Shown: positions 28,157 to 37,146 of the stretch, one piece after another
How positions within the stretch are numbered: the first letter of the stretch is position 1
Layout: each line of letters begins with the position of its first letter
Assembly (NCBI RefSeq): GCF_023195695.1
Contig: NZ_JALPQG010000001.1
Span: 593,261-657,260 of the forward strand
Reading direction: 5' to 3'
Length of the DNA: 64,000 nucleotides
Source: Aliiroseovarius sp. S1339
Lineage (GTDB): Bacteria > Pseudomonadota > Alphaproteobacteria > Rhodobacterales > Rhodobacteraceae
Notes under the pieces: generated by a model
The model's database searches: none
The model's input: the letters and a program-made list of their open reading frames with translations, nothing else
What the model was told of the DNA's origin: nothing
Made by a program: the position numbers and the translations under genes

Positions 28157-30568
28157 ATGCTACTCCGTTTTTTTTCGTGTTTTTTGCTCGGTTTTTTTGT
28201 TCCACTTTCCGCCACAGCGCAGCTTTTTTCGGGCCCGCGGGACGAAGCCCTTCTGGTTGGCCGCGACGAAACCACCTTTCCCCCTGCCGATGAAGATTAC
28301 TTCGCCGACATGGACAACGGGATTGCGCTGACACCGGATGAAATCAAGGGCCGCAACATGTGGTTGGTCTGGACCGGAGGCAATGATCTGCTCTGGGACA
28401 CGCTGACGGTGGACACGTTCGGGCAGTTCGATCTGCTCAAGACATTGTCGTCACATCCCAGCCTTGAAGCCAAACGCAGCAATCGGTTTGAACAACTGGG
28501 CCTGATCAACGAACCATGCTTTGACGAGGCCACGGGTCCGGCCGCCGATCGCCACGGGCTGTGGCTGGACGTGCGCCAACCCGATTGCGCGCCCGACCCC
28601 TTCGCCAACGCCGAGAAGTATCCCGGCGTCGAAATCGGCGCGCGGGGCCGCAACATGCCCGTCTGGTCTTACTACGGAGAGCCGACCGGCGTTCTTGGCC
28701 TGCGCCTGTTCCCGAATCCGGAATTCGACGAACGCGCCGAAAGCCGCTGGGACGCTGAACGGTTCTACAATGATCCCGACTATTACAACGACGACGACCT
28801 TGTGCGTCCCTATCGTGTCGGCATGTCCTGCGCGTTCTGTCATGTCGGTCCAAGCCCGATTGATCCGCCAGAGGACCCCGAAAACCCCGCCATGAACAAT
28901 CTGAACGCCACGGTCGGCGCGCAGTATTTCTGGTTTGATCGGGTCTTCGCGTGGAAGCCGGACAAGCGTCAGTACATGGTTCAACTGATCCACACCGCGC
29001 GGCCCGGCACGCTGGATACCTCGCTGGTTTCACCGGATTACATCAACAACCCGCGCACGATGAACGCGATCTATCTGCTTGAAGAACGGCTTGCCGTTGC
29101 GAGGCGCTTTGGCGAAGAGCGGCTTGAGGGCGGCGAACGCGACAACAAGCAATTTCAGGACTACATCGCGGAAGGCCCGCTGACCGAGTTTTTCGAAGAG
29201 CCTGACCTTAGCCTCAGCCCGCGTGTTCTGAAGGACGGGGCGGATTCCGTGGGTGCCCTTGGGGCGCTGAACCGCGTGTATCTGAATATCGGGCTGTTCA
29301 GCGAAGAATGGACGCGTCATTTCAACCCGATTGTGGGCGGGAAGGACATCACGCCGATCAAGATCGAGACCGCGCAGAAGAACTCGGCCTATTGGCGCGC
29401 GACCGAAAACCAGTCGCCCCTGACGGCACTCTATTTCCTCAAAGCCGGGCGCCCCGACCGTTTGAAAGACGCCCCCGGCGGCGACGCGCATCTGACCGAG
29501 GATGACGCCCTGCTGGATCAAGGCAAGACGATCTTTGCCGAAAACTGCGCGGGTTGCCATTCGTCGAAACTGCCCGATAGCGCCTATGAGGCGATGCCCG
29601 GCGGCTGTTCCGGCCCCGGTTATCTGGAATGTTTCCAGCGCTATGGCGAACTGACGCGGACCGACGGTTTCAAGGCCGAGATGCGCGAGATCGTGCATGC
29701 GGATGACTTCCTTGACGGCAACTACCTGTCAAACGAGCTGCGCATCCCGGTGACGGTGCTGCAAACCAACGCCTGCAGCCCGCTGGCCACCAACGCGATC
29801 GAGGGCAACATTTGGGACAATTTTTCGTCCTCCACCTACAAGGCGCTGCCATCGGTCGGGACGATCAAGGTGCATCACCCGAAAACCGGCGAGGAATATG
29901 ACTACGTAATGCCCGCAGGCGGCCGCGGCTATACCCGCGTGCCGTCGCTGATCAGCCTGTGGTCAACCGCGCCCTACCTGCTGAACAACACGGTTGGGTA
30001 CTACAATCAGGACCCGTCAGTGGATGGCAGGATGCAGGCGTTTGACGACGGCATCACCAAAATGCTCTGGCCCGAGAAGCGCCTGAGGGACACCGTCTTG
30101 GGCGACAAGGTGCCCGGCGTGATCGACCGCACAACCGAGCAGAGCTATCTGATCGTGCCGAAAGGGTTTCAGCCCGATTTCCTTGTGAAACTGTTGACCC
30201 CATTGCGTGACGATCTGCCGTGGTTGTTCAATCTGGATGGCGACATCGTCCTTGGTCCGATCCCTGCTGGGACGCCAATCGGGTTATTGGCAAACCTCAA
30301 TATCCGGCTGGACCAAGCTGACCTGCTGGAACGTCTGGGCCACGATTTTGAGCTTGCGAAGCTGATCATCAAGATCAAACGCGACCTCAAGGAGCTGCCC
30401 GACGATGCCAGCGACGAACAGGCCCGCGCGATCTTTGCTGATCTGGTGGAACCACTTCTTGAACTCAGCAAATGCCCCGATTTCGTGGTCAATCGCGGGC
30501 ATTACTTCGGCACCAAACTCGCGGACGAAGAGAAGCACGCGCTAATCGCCTTTCTCAAACGCTTCTGA
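28157..30568 (+). CDS. Secreted di-haem c-type cytochrome (diheme peroxidase/oxygenase-like)
   Basis: An 803-residue exported protein. A signal peptide (MLLRFFSCFLLGFFVPLSATA) is followed by two haem sites: Cys225-x-x-Cys228-His229 in SCAFCHVGPSP and Cys464-x-x-Cys467-His468 in NCAGCHSSKLP. Two widely spaced CXXCH motifs in a large periplasmic protein recall MauG, bacterial cytochrome c peroxidases and the RoxA rubber oxygenase; I cannot assign one of these. Start at 28157 has GAGGAG upstream; an earlier in-frame ATG would precede the signal peptide. First gene of a tightly packed six-gene unit of redox proteins, where it could be electron donor or acceptor for the GMC enzyme encoded next. 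Confidence 0.82.
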   Translation: MLLRFFSCFLLGFFVPLSATAQLFSGPRDEALLVGRDETTFPPADEDYFADMDNGIALTPDEIKGRNMWLVWTGGNDLLWDTLTVDTFGQFDLLKTLSSHPSLEAKRSNRFEQLGLINEPCFDEATGPAADRHGLWLDVRQPDCAPDPFANAEKYPGVEIGARGRNMPVWSYYGEPTGVLGLRLFPNPEFDERAESRWDAERFYNDPDYYNDDDLVRPYRVGMSCAFCHVGPSPIDPPEDPENPAMNNLNATVGAQYFWFDRVFAWKPDKRQYMVQLIHTARPGTLDTSLVSPDYINNPRTMNAIYLLEERLAVARRFGEERLEGGERDNKQFQDYIAEGPLTEFFEEPDLSLSPRVLKDGADSVGALGALNRVYLNIGLFSEEWTRHFNPIVGGKDITPIKIETAQKNSAYWRATENQSPLTALYFLKAGRPDRLKDAPGGDAHLTEDDALLDQGKTIFAENCAGCHSSKLPDSAYEAMPGGCSGPGYLECFQRYGELTRTDGFKAEMREIVHADDFLDGNYLSNELRIPVTVLQTNACSPLATNAIEGNIWDNFSSSTYKALPSVGTIKVHHPKTGEEYDYVMPAGGRGYTRVPSLISLWSTAPYLLNNTVGYYNQDPSVDGRMQAFDDGITKMLWPEKRLRDTVLGDKVPGVIDRTTEQSYLIVPKGFQPDFLVKLLTPLRDDLPWLFNLDGDIVLGPIPAGTPIGLLANLNIRLDQADLLERLGHDFELAKLIIKIKRDLKELPDDASDEQARAIFADLVEPLLELSKCPDFVVNRGHYFGTKLADEEKHALIAFLKRF

Positions 30569-30576
30569 GGAGCGGG

Positions 30577-32463
30577 ATGGTGGAGCCAACCTATGACTAC
30601 ATTGTCGTCGGCTCTGGCGCCGGCGGGGGAACCGCTGCCGCGCGGCTGGCCGAGGGCGGGATGCGCGTGCTGTTGTTGGAAGCCGGTGGCGACCCGCGAT
30701 CCCTGAATGGTGGCGTGCGCGGCATGGACGAGGCCGCGAACCGCCTGCCCGATGATTATGACGTGCCAGCCTTCCATCCGTTCGCGACCGAAAACGCGGC
30801 GATCAGATGGGACTTCCATGTCAGCCACTATGCGGATGCTGGTGCTCAGGCGCGCGATCCCAAAGCCGGACCCGAAGGCGTGCTGTATCCGCGCGCGGGC
30901 ACGTTGGGGGGCTGCACCGCCCATAATGCGATGATCTTCGTCTATCCGCATCACTCCGACTGGCAGCGGATCGCGGACCTGACCGGCGATGAGAGCTGGT
31001 CGCCCAAGGCCATGCACAAGACCTTTCAGAAGTTGGAAAACTGTCGGTATCGGCCCGTGCAGCGCATATTGAACGCGATCGGCATAGATCGAACGGGTCA
31101 TGGTTTCGATGGTTGGCTGTCGACTGAGAAGGCCATCCCGCGCGCAGCCCTCAGGGATGACGACATCATGAACGTTGTGCGCACGTCTCTGCGCGAGATG
31201 CTGGGGGCGGGAGGTGACGTTTTGCAACGCTTGCGCTGGCTTGCCAACAGCGCCGCAGACCCTAACGACCGTGACCGGATCAACGATGACGCGGACGGAA
31301 TGGTCTATACACCCCTGACCACGCGCAACGGCTTGCGCATCGGGTCGCGCGAACGGGTTTTGGACGTGGCGAAGCGACACCCTGACCGGCTGACCGTCGA
31401 GCTGGACGCGCTGGCAACCAAGGTTCTTCTGGATGATGACAATCGCGCGGTCGGGGTCGAATATCTGAAAGGTGCCCAGCTTTACCGGGCCCATGCCGAC
31501 CCGAGCACCGCACCGGGTGAACCCCAACAAGTCCACGCAGCGCGAGAGGTCATTTTGGCGGGCGGTGCCTTCAACACGCCACAGCTCCTGATGCTGTCTG
31601 GCATAGGCGACCCGGATGAGCTTGCCCCCCACGGGATCACGCCCAAGGTGGCGCTGCCGGGTGTCGGACGCTCGCTCCAGGACCGTTATGAAGTCACCGT
31701 GGTGAACCGGATGAATTTCGACACGTGGGAGTGCATGGCTGACTGCCGCTATGAGGTCGGCGACCCATTGTGGAAGACGTGGAAAGAACGTGGCGACGGC
31801 CTTTATGCCACCAACGGCGCGGCGCTTGCGGTCATCCGGCGCTCGTCCGAGGCTCAGACGGTGCCAGACCTGTTCTGCATGGCGCTTTTGGGCAAGTTCA
31901 ACGGGTATTATCCCGGTTATGCCGCCGATCTGGCGCGCAGCAAGAACCACATAAGTTGGGCCGTTCTGAAGGCGCATACGTTGAACCGGACGGGGCGTGT
32001 CCGCTTGGCGTCCAGCAATCCACGCGACAGGCCGATCATCGACTTCAACTATTTCGCGGAAGGCGGCGAAGAAGACCTGTCCGCCGTGGTCGAGGGCGTC
32101 AAATTCGTGCGACAGCTCTGCGCGCCGCTGCACGAGGACGGACGTATCGCCGCCGAGGATACGCCCGGCCCGGAGGTGCAAACCGACGCACAAATCGCGC
32201 AATTCGTGCGCGACAATTGCTGGGGCCATCATGCGTCCTGCTCCTGCCCCATTGGCCCGTCGGATCAGGCCGGCGTTCTGGACAGCCGTTTGCGGGTTCA
32301 CGGCACCAAGGGGTTGCGGATCGCCGATGCCTCGGTCTTTCCCGAAATCCCCGGATTTTTCATCGCGTCCGCCGTCTACATGATCGGCGAGAAAGCCGCC
32401 GACATGGTGCTGGAAGACGCGCAGTCCCACCCCCAAAGCGAGGATATGTTGCATGAAATATGA
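30577..32463 (+). CDS. GMC family oxidoreductase
   Basis: A 628-residue glucose-methanol-choline flavoprotein. FAD-binding DYIVVGSGAGGGTAAARLAEGG at residues 6-28 (core VGSGAGGGTAA), GCTAHNAMIFVYPHHSDW (the GMC signature region), AREVILAGGAFNTPQLLMLSGIG (second signature, cited in part) and a C-terminal catalytic His region CWGHHASCSCPIG. It oxidises an alcohol, using oxygen or a cytochrome as acceptor; the upstream di-haem cytochrome makes dehydrogenase action likely. No signal peptide is visible. ATG chosen because GAGGAG precedes it; it starts 8 bp after the cytochrome stop and overlaps the next gene by 11 bp. Confidence 0.88.
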   Translation: MVEPTYDYIVVGSGAGGGTAAARLAEGGMRVLLLEAGGDPRSLNGGVRGMDEAANRLPDDYDVPAFHPFATENAAIRWDFHVSHYADAGAQARDPKAGPEGVLYPRAGTLGGCTAHNAMIFVYPHHSDWQRIADLTGDESWSPKAMHKTFQKLENCRYRPVQRILNAIGIDRTGHGFDGWLSTEKAIPRAALRDDDIMNVVRTSLREMLGAGGDVLQRLRWLANSAADPNDRDRINDDADGMVYTPLTTRNGLRIGSRERVLDVAKRHPDRLTVELDALATKVLLDDDNRAVGVEYLKGAQLYRAHADPSTAPGEPQQVHAAREVILAGGAFNTPQLLMLSGIGDPDELAPHGITPKVALPGVGRSLQDRYEVTVVNRMNFDTWECMADCRYEVGDPLWKTWKERGDGLYATNGAALAVIRRSSEAQTVPDLFCMALLGKFNGYYPGYAADLARSKNHISWAVLKAHTLNRTGRVRLASSNPRDRPIIDFNYFAEGGEEDLSAVVEGVKFVRQLCAPLHEDGRIAAEDTPGPEVQTDAQIAQFVRDNCWGHHASCSCPIGPSDQAGVLDSRLRVHGTKGLRIADASVFPEIPGFFIASAVYMIGEKAADMVLEDAQSHPQSEDMLHEI

Positions 32464-32896
32464 TATTGATACCCTGATGGACATGGAGCAGGACGAGTTG
32501 GACGCGCTGTTCACCGTGTCCAATGCCGGTGAGATCCCTGATGGCGAGGCCGAGGGCACCGCGATCATCGCGCCGGGCACCCGGTTCACACCGCTGATTT
32601 CGCGCTTCATCAACGGGTTCGCGTGGCAAGGCAAGGTGTTTGACGCCGAGAAATGCGTGCTGAAAAACCGCATCCTGCCCTTCGGGCTGAACGCCATTCT
32701 GGCCAAAGTCTATAAGGATAAAAGCTGGCTGGACGGCAAGGAATGTATCGTGCTGGATTATTCCGACACCTCGATCGTCGCCCAGTGGATCCGCGATGAG
32801 ATCCGCCAGATCGGGCCGGGCATGTATCTGGGCAAGGTCTATTGGGACGACACGCGGCTGATCGACTTCGCCCTCGATTTCAACGCGGAAACCTGA
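32453..32896 (+). CDS. Conserved small protein of the redox operon, unknown function
   Basis: A 147-residue soluble protein with an acidic N-terminus (MDMEQDELDALF) and a beta-rich-looking body containing FAWQGKVFDAEKCVLKNRILPFG and GPGMYLGKVYWDD. The pattern W-x-GK-x-F followed by a late LGKVYWDD is loosely like GXWXG/DUF4334 ligand-binding proteins, but I am not confident. It overlaps the GMC gene and is followed 7 bp later by the next gene, so it is part of the operon. It might bind the same lipid-like substrate; that is only a guess. Confidence 0.7.
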   Translation: MKYDIDTLMDMEQDELDALFTVSNAGEIPDGEAEGTAIIAPGTRFTPLISRFINGFAWQGKVFDAEKCVLKNRILPFGLNAILAKVYKDKSWLDGKECIVLDYSDTSIVAQWIRDEIRQIGPGMYLGKVYWDDTRLIDFALDFNAET

Positions 32897-32903
32897 GGCC
32901 CCA

Positions 32904-34205
32904 ATGACGCAGCAAGACACATTCTTCATCCTCGCCCCGGTCGCGGAAGGCCGGGCAGAAGAATTGGAGTCGCTGCTGCACAGCATGACCCTGAAGCCAG
33001 GCCTCGCTGATCCCGAAAACGCGCTTGTGCCTTTTGGCAGGTTCGACCAGCTGCATGTCGCGCGCTTCTTTCTGGTCGAGGCGAACACATGGCGCGATAT
33101 CGAAGCCTATGGTCAGGAACCGCAGCCGTATCCGATGCAGCTTGCCTTTCTTGGTGATGTTGACGGGGATCGGCAGACGTTTTTGAAAGAACTGATGGTC
33201 CACTGTGCCGATGGGTTGATGGAGGTTTTCAGTCATTGCGAGGGCGTAGACCAAGGCACAGATCTTTTGCGCTGGATGGAAGACCATAACGTCAGAGAGT
33301 CTGCCAATTACATCAACACGCGCGGTCGCACCGTGCGTCAGGTCCACGAGGAAGCCGCTTTGGCCGCCGCCTTGCATGACGAACTGGCGAACGTGGTGAA
33401 CGCCCGCGGATCCGCCGACCCGTTCGAAATCCACAAGCGGTTGGTAGATTATGTGCGCCGCGAGAGAGCCAGTGGCGTGCTTCACCTGACCCCGCCTGCG
33501 CGCACAACACTGCGCGAGAGGTTGGCCAACTGGATTGACCTGATCAGCTTGCCGCTGATCTTGTTGATGATCTCCCCTCTTTTGCTGCTGGCTCTGCCGT
33601 TTTTCGTGATCCGCCTGCGTATGCACGAGCGTTCGGACCCAGAGATCCTTCCCCGTCCAGCCGACGCCCGCATCGCCGATTTGGGCCGCTATGAAGACCA
33701 TGATGTGACCAACCCGTTTTCCGCCTTTGGTGATGTGAAGCCCGGCCCGTTCCGGCGGATGATCGCGACCGCAGCGCTGTATCTGGTCAACTATTCAGCC
33801 CGCCATATCTTTGGGCGCGGCTATCTGACCCGCGTGCAGACCATCCATTTTGCGCGCTGGGTTTTTTTGGACGGCAAACGCCGGGTGATGTTTTGCAGCA
33901 ATTATGACGGGGCGGTGGAAAGCTACATGGATGATTTTGTGAACAAGGTCGCGTGGGGCTTGAACCTCGTCTTTTCAAACGGCGTTGGCTACCCTTCGAC
34001 ACGCTTTCTGATCAAGGGCGGCGCGGAACAAGAGGACAAGTTCAAGCGCTATTTGCGCAATCGTCAACTGCCCACGCAGGTCTGGTACAAAGCCTATCCC
34101 GGCCTGACCGCGCGCGACATGGCACGCAACAGTGAAATCCGCAAAGGCCTTGAAAAGCGCCCCAATGGCGCGAAGGCCCTGCGCAACTGGTTGTCGAAGA
34201 TATGA
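32904..34205 (+). CDS. Membrane-anchored protein of unknown function in the redox operon
   Basis: A 433-residue protein I do not recognise. Residues about 1-205 are soluble (TFFILAPVAEGRAEELESLL, with an HVARFFLVEAN core that looks ferredoxin-like), then a strong hydrophobic hairpin (LISLPLILLMISPLLLLALPFFVI, about 212-235), then a second soluble part with a conserved-looking VMFCSNYDGAVESYMDDFVNK and GVGYPSTRFLIKGGAEQEDKFKRYL (cited in part). No cofactor motif is visible. It may anchor the soluble peroxidase and oxidase partners at the membrane. Ends in an ATGA overlap with the DyP gene. Confidence 0.7.
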   Translation: MTQQDTFFILAPVAEGRAEELESLLHSMTLKPGLADPENALVPFGRFDQLHVARFFLVEANTWRDIEAYGQEPQPYPMQLAFLGDVDGDRQTFLKELMVHCADGLMEVFSHCEGVDQGTDLLRWMEDHNVRESANYINTRGRTVRQVHEEAALAAALHDELANVVNARGSADPFEIHKRLVDYVRRERASGVLHLTPPARTTLRERLANWIDLISLPLILLMISPLLLLALPFFVIRLRMHERSDPEILPRPADARIADLGRYEDHDVTNPFSAFGDVKPGPFRRMIATAALYLVNYSARHIFGRGYLTRVQTIHFARWVFLDGKRRVMFCSNYDGAVESYMDDFVNKVAWGLNLVFSNGVGYPSTRFLIKGGAEQEDKFKRYLRNRQLPTQVWYKAYPGLTARDMARNSEIRKGLEKRPNGAKALRNWLSKI

Positions 34206-35707
34206 GCAAAACGCCCAACATACCCTCTGATCCCGTCGAATTTGACGACATGCAAGGGCTGATCCGGTTCGGCCATGGCGCATTGGTCGAGGCGGAGTTC
34301 ATCTTGTGCACCGTCAAAGATCCCGTGGCCGCGGGCGATTGGTTGCGCGCTGCCCCGGTGACATCAGCGAAGACGCTGGACAGTCCCCCCGACACTGCCC
34401 TGCAAGTCGCTTTCACAGCCGCAGGCCTGTCGGTGTTTGGCCTGTCTGACAACGCCACTTCAGGCTTTGCGCAGCCGTTTCTGTCCGGCATGGCGGGCGA
34501 GGATAGCCGGTCACGCCGGCTTGGCGACACGGGCCAGAATGCGCCTGAGAACTGGCTTTGGGACGGGGCGAAGGCGCATTTGCTGGTCATGCTCTATGCC
34601 CGCAAAGGTGGCTTGGCGGATTGGAAACAAGAGGTTCTGAACTCCGATTTCACCGCCGCCTTCACACAGGCCCACAGCTTTCCCACCCGTCCAAACGAAG
34701 GGGTCGAGCCGTTCGGCTTCCGTGACGGGATTTCCGAGCCAAAGGTCGATTGGAAAAACACACATCCGCCGTCAAAACACGGGCGCGAGGATTACAGCAA
34801 CCTGATCTCACCCGGCGAGGTCATCTTGGGGCACCGCAACGAATACAACGCGCGCTCGGGCTCGCCATTGCTTGACGCGAGCGTGCCGGGTCGCGACGCG
34901 CTGGCTCAAGCTCCCGGCGTGCCAGAACTGCGTGATCTGGGGCGCAACGGCAGCTATCTGGTGTTTCGCCAATTGGCGCAGGATGTGCCGGGGTTCTGGC
35001 GCTACATGGACGCGGCCAGCGAGGGGGACCCAACCCGCCGCGACGCACTGGCCGCCAAGATGGTCGGGCGCGAACGGGATGGCACCCCCCTGATCAGCGG
35101 TCGCCGCGATATCGAAGGGTCGCCGCGTAGCAATGACTTCACCTATGAGGACGATGTTAACGGCGTGTCATGCCCCCTTGGCGCCCATATCCGCCGCGCC
35201 AATCCCCGCACCGGCGACCACCCGCACCAGCTTGAGGGGCGCATTGGCTGGTTGCTCAGCACGTTGGGGTTCCGCAGGCGGCGCGACAAACTGCCGGGGC
35301 GGCATGATCTGGTTGCCTCGACCAGATTTCACCGGTTGGTGCGGCGCGGGCGGGTCTATGGCCCGAAATTGACGCCCGAGGATTCAGTGAAAAATGACGC
35401 CAAAACCGAAGAACGCGGGCTGTTGTTTATCTGCCTGTGCGCCGATCTGGTCCGGCAGTTCGAGTTTGTTCAGAACGCGTGGATCGCCTCGCCCAAGTTC
35501 AACGGACTGACCGGGGAAGCCGACCCCCTGCTTGGCGGTCGCACGCCGGTAAGCGGGGTCGCAAGCGACGGGTTCTCGATCCAGAAAGCCGACGGGATCG
35601 AAGAACGCCACACGCCCCTGCCGCAATTCGTAACCTTAAAAGGCGGCGGCTATTTTTTCCTGCCCGGTTTGCGCGCCCTGCAATTCATTGCCCGCCATGG
35701 CAGATAG
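34202..35707 (+). CDS. DyP-type haem peroxidase
   Basis: A 501-residue dye-decolourising peroxidase family protein. The distal GxxDG motif is present as FGFRDGISEP (catalytic Asp) near residue 180; the proximal side has CPLGAHIRRANPR around 325 and FHRLVRRGRVYG around 380, whose His is the likely haem ligand; LLFICLCADLVRQFEFVQ completes the fold. It reduces peroxide while oxidising a bulky co-substrate. No signal peptide or Tat motif, so cytoplasmic or held by a partner. Longer than A/B-type DyPs, close to class C/D size. Overlaps the preceding gene by ATGA. Confidence 0.88.
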   Translation: MSKTPNIPSDPVEFDDMQGLIRFGHGALVEAEFILCTVKDPVAAGDWLRAAPVTSAKTLDSPPDTALQVAFTAAGLSVFGLSDNATSGFAQPFLSGMAGEDSRSRRLGDTGQNAPENWLWDGAKAHLLVMLYARKGGLADWKQEVLNSDFTAAFTQAHSFPTRPNEGVEPFGFRDGISEPKVDWKNTHPPSKHGREDYSNLISPGEVILGHRNEYNARSGSPLLDASVPGRDALAQAPGVPELRDLGRNGSYLVFRQLAQDVPGFWRYMDAASEGDPTRRDALAAKMVGRERDGTPLISGRRDIEGSPRSNDFTYEDDVNGVSCPLGAHIRRANPRTGDHPHQLEGRIGWLLSTLGFRRRRDKLPGRHDLVASTRFHRLVRRGRVYGPKLTPEDSVKNDAKTEERGLLFICLCADLVRQFEFVQNAWIASPKFNGLTGEADPLLGGRTPVSGVASDGFSIQKADGIEERHTPLPQFVTLKGGGYFFLPGLRALQFIARHGR

Positions 35708-35716
35708 GAGACCCGA

Positions 35717-36916
35717 ATGCGCTCGATCCTGATCCCGATCCGCCGTCTGATCCACCGTGCGACACAGGTTGGCCTGCATTTCGAACGGCGGTTAGAGCCG
35801 TTCTTTCGCCGCCGCCTGAACGCGCTGGTCCGCGACCCGCTGGCGCGATTGATCCAACGGCTCAAGAACCGCAAGCGCGACGACTTTGGGCTGGAATTGG
35901 CGGAAGAGAAAATCTTTGATTGGGAAGAGGAAGCGCTGCAAACCATCATCGACGAGATGCGCGAGCAGATGAACCTGCACTTCCAGCCCGGCGCGTATGA
36001 ACGGGGTGGAAACACCAAGACGCACGGGTTGGTCAAAGCCACATTCACCGTGCTGCCCGACCTGCCCGACCATCTGCGCCACGGGGTGTTTGCGGTCGAA
36101 CGCGACTACCCCGCCTATATCCGATACGCCGGACCGGGGCCGGATGTGCCCGAGGATATTCGCGACGTGGGCTTCGGGTCGATGTCGGTCAAAGTCATGG
36201 ATGTGCCCGGCCCGAAACTGATGGACGAGGAAAAATTCACGCAAGACTGGCCCGCCGTCGTGACACCCACTTTCGTGACGCCGGACGCGCGCGAGAACGC
36301 CAAACTGCAATATTGGAGCACGATTGACGAACCACTTTGGTATTTCCTCAATCCCTTGGACAACCATGTGCTTGATTTCCTGATGCAGGGGTTGTGGAAC
36401 GAGACGCAATATAACCCGCTTGGCCACAGGTATTATAGCTGTGTGCCCTATCTGATGGGTGAAGGTCAGGCGATGCTCTATTCCTATGTGCCGCGCACCG
36501 ACGTTCCCATGGACATCCCCGGCGTGCCGTTTGGCCGCGTGCCACCCAATTATTTGCGCGACAACATGGCCAAGACTTTGCGCGAAAAACCGGTGGAATT
36601 CGACATGGCCGTGCAGATCCAAACCGACCCTCACCTGATGCCGATCGAGGACGCCTCGGTGCTCTGGCCCGAGGAGCTTTCGCCATGGATCCCCGTCGCG
36701 CGCATTCACATACCAATGCAAGAGTTTGAAAAACCGGCGCAAATGGCGTTTGCACGCAACATGCGGATCAACCCGTGGCATTCCCTGCCCGCGCACCGCC
36801 CGTTGGGCAATCAAAGCCGCGCGCGCAGGCGAATGTATCAGGAACTGGCCCGGTTCAGGCAGCGCATGAACAAGGTCGAGCATATCGAGCCGACCGGGGA
36901 TGAGGTGTTTGAGTGA
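35717..36916 (+). CDS. Catalase-like haem protein
   Basis: A 399-residue member of the catalase superfamily. Recognisable pieces are KTHGLVKATFTVLPDLPDHLRHGVFA (the active-site His region; core THGLVKATF), a middle YSCVPYLMGEGQAMLYSY, and the C-terminal INPWHSLPAHRPLGNQSRARRRMY (core NPWHSLPAHRPLG), which matches the end of the catalase fold. A basic, possibly amphipathic N-terminus (IRRLIHRATQVGLHFERR) precedes it. It is shorter than true catalases (480 or more) and related catalase-like proteins include allene oxide synthases acting on fatty-acid hydroperoxides. Last gene of the unit, with GGAG ahead of its ATG. Confidence 0.8.
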   Translation: MRSILIPIRRLIHRATQVGLHFERRLEPFFRRRLNALVRDPLARLIQRLKNRKRDDFGLELAEEKIFDWEEEALQTIIDEMREQMNLHFQPGAYERGGNTKTHGLVKATFTVLPDLPDHLRHGVFAVERDYPAYIRYAGPGPDVPEDIRDVGFGSMSVKVMDVPGPKLMDEEKFTQDWPAVVTPTFVTPDARENAKLQYWSTIDEPLWYFLNPLDNHVLDFLMQGLWNETQYNPLGHRYYSCVPYLMGEGQAMLYSYVPRTDVPMDIPGVPFGRVPPNYLRDNMAKTLREKPVEFDMAVQIQTDPHLMPIEDASVLWPEELSPWIPVARIHIPMQEFEKPAQMAFARNMRINPWHSLPAHRPLGNQSRARRRMYQELARFRQRMNKVEHIEPTGDEVFE

Positions 36917-37098
36917 ATGAGACGGCGTTAACGTGAGATGCTCTGAAAAATCCGCATCGTTGATGGTCGAAACTGTGTGACCTGTCCGCCAATTTGAGAT
37001 GGTGTTCAACATCAATAGCGACGTTTCGATTGGCCCGCCTTCGCAACCAAGCCATGCTTTCTGTCGCGTATCATCCCGCCCGTTGCCGGAACGACAAA

Positions 37099-37123
37099 GG
37101 GCGACCAGATTGTCTGGCCGCCC
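37099..37123 (-). terminator. Probable terminator of torA
   Basis: GGGCG (37099-37103) and CCAGA (37105-37109) pair with TCTGG (37113-37117) and CGCCC (37119-37123) around a short loop with one internal mismatch. On the minus strand the stem is followed by TTTGTC. It lies 24 bp beyond the torA stop. Confidence 0.65.
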
Positions 37124-37146
37124 TCGGTGTCGTGACTTGGGGTCGC

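Noticed and set aside
30502..32706. A 734-codon open frame on the minus strand opposite the GMC gene
   Set aside because: It is the mirror of a GC-rich real gene; the plus-strand protein has clear GMC motifs, the minus-strand one has none and is rich in Arg, Gly and Val.
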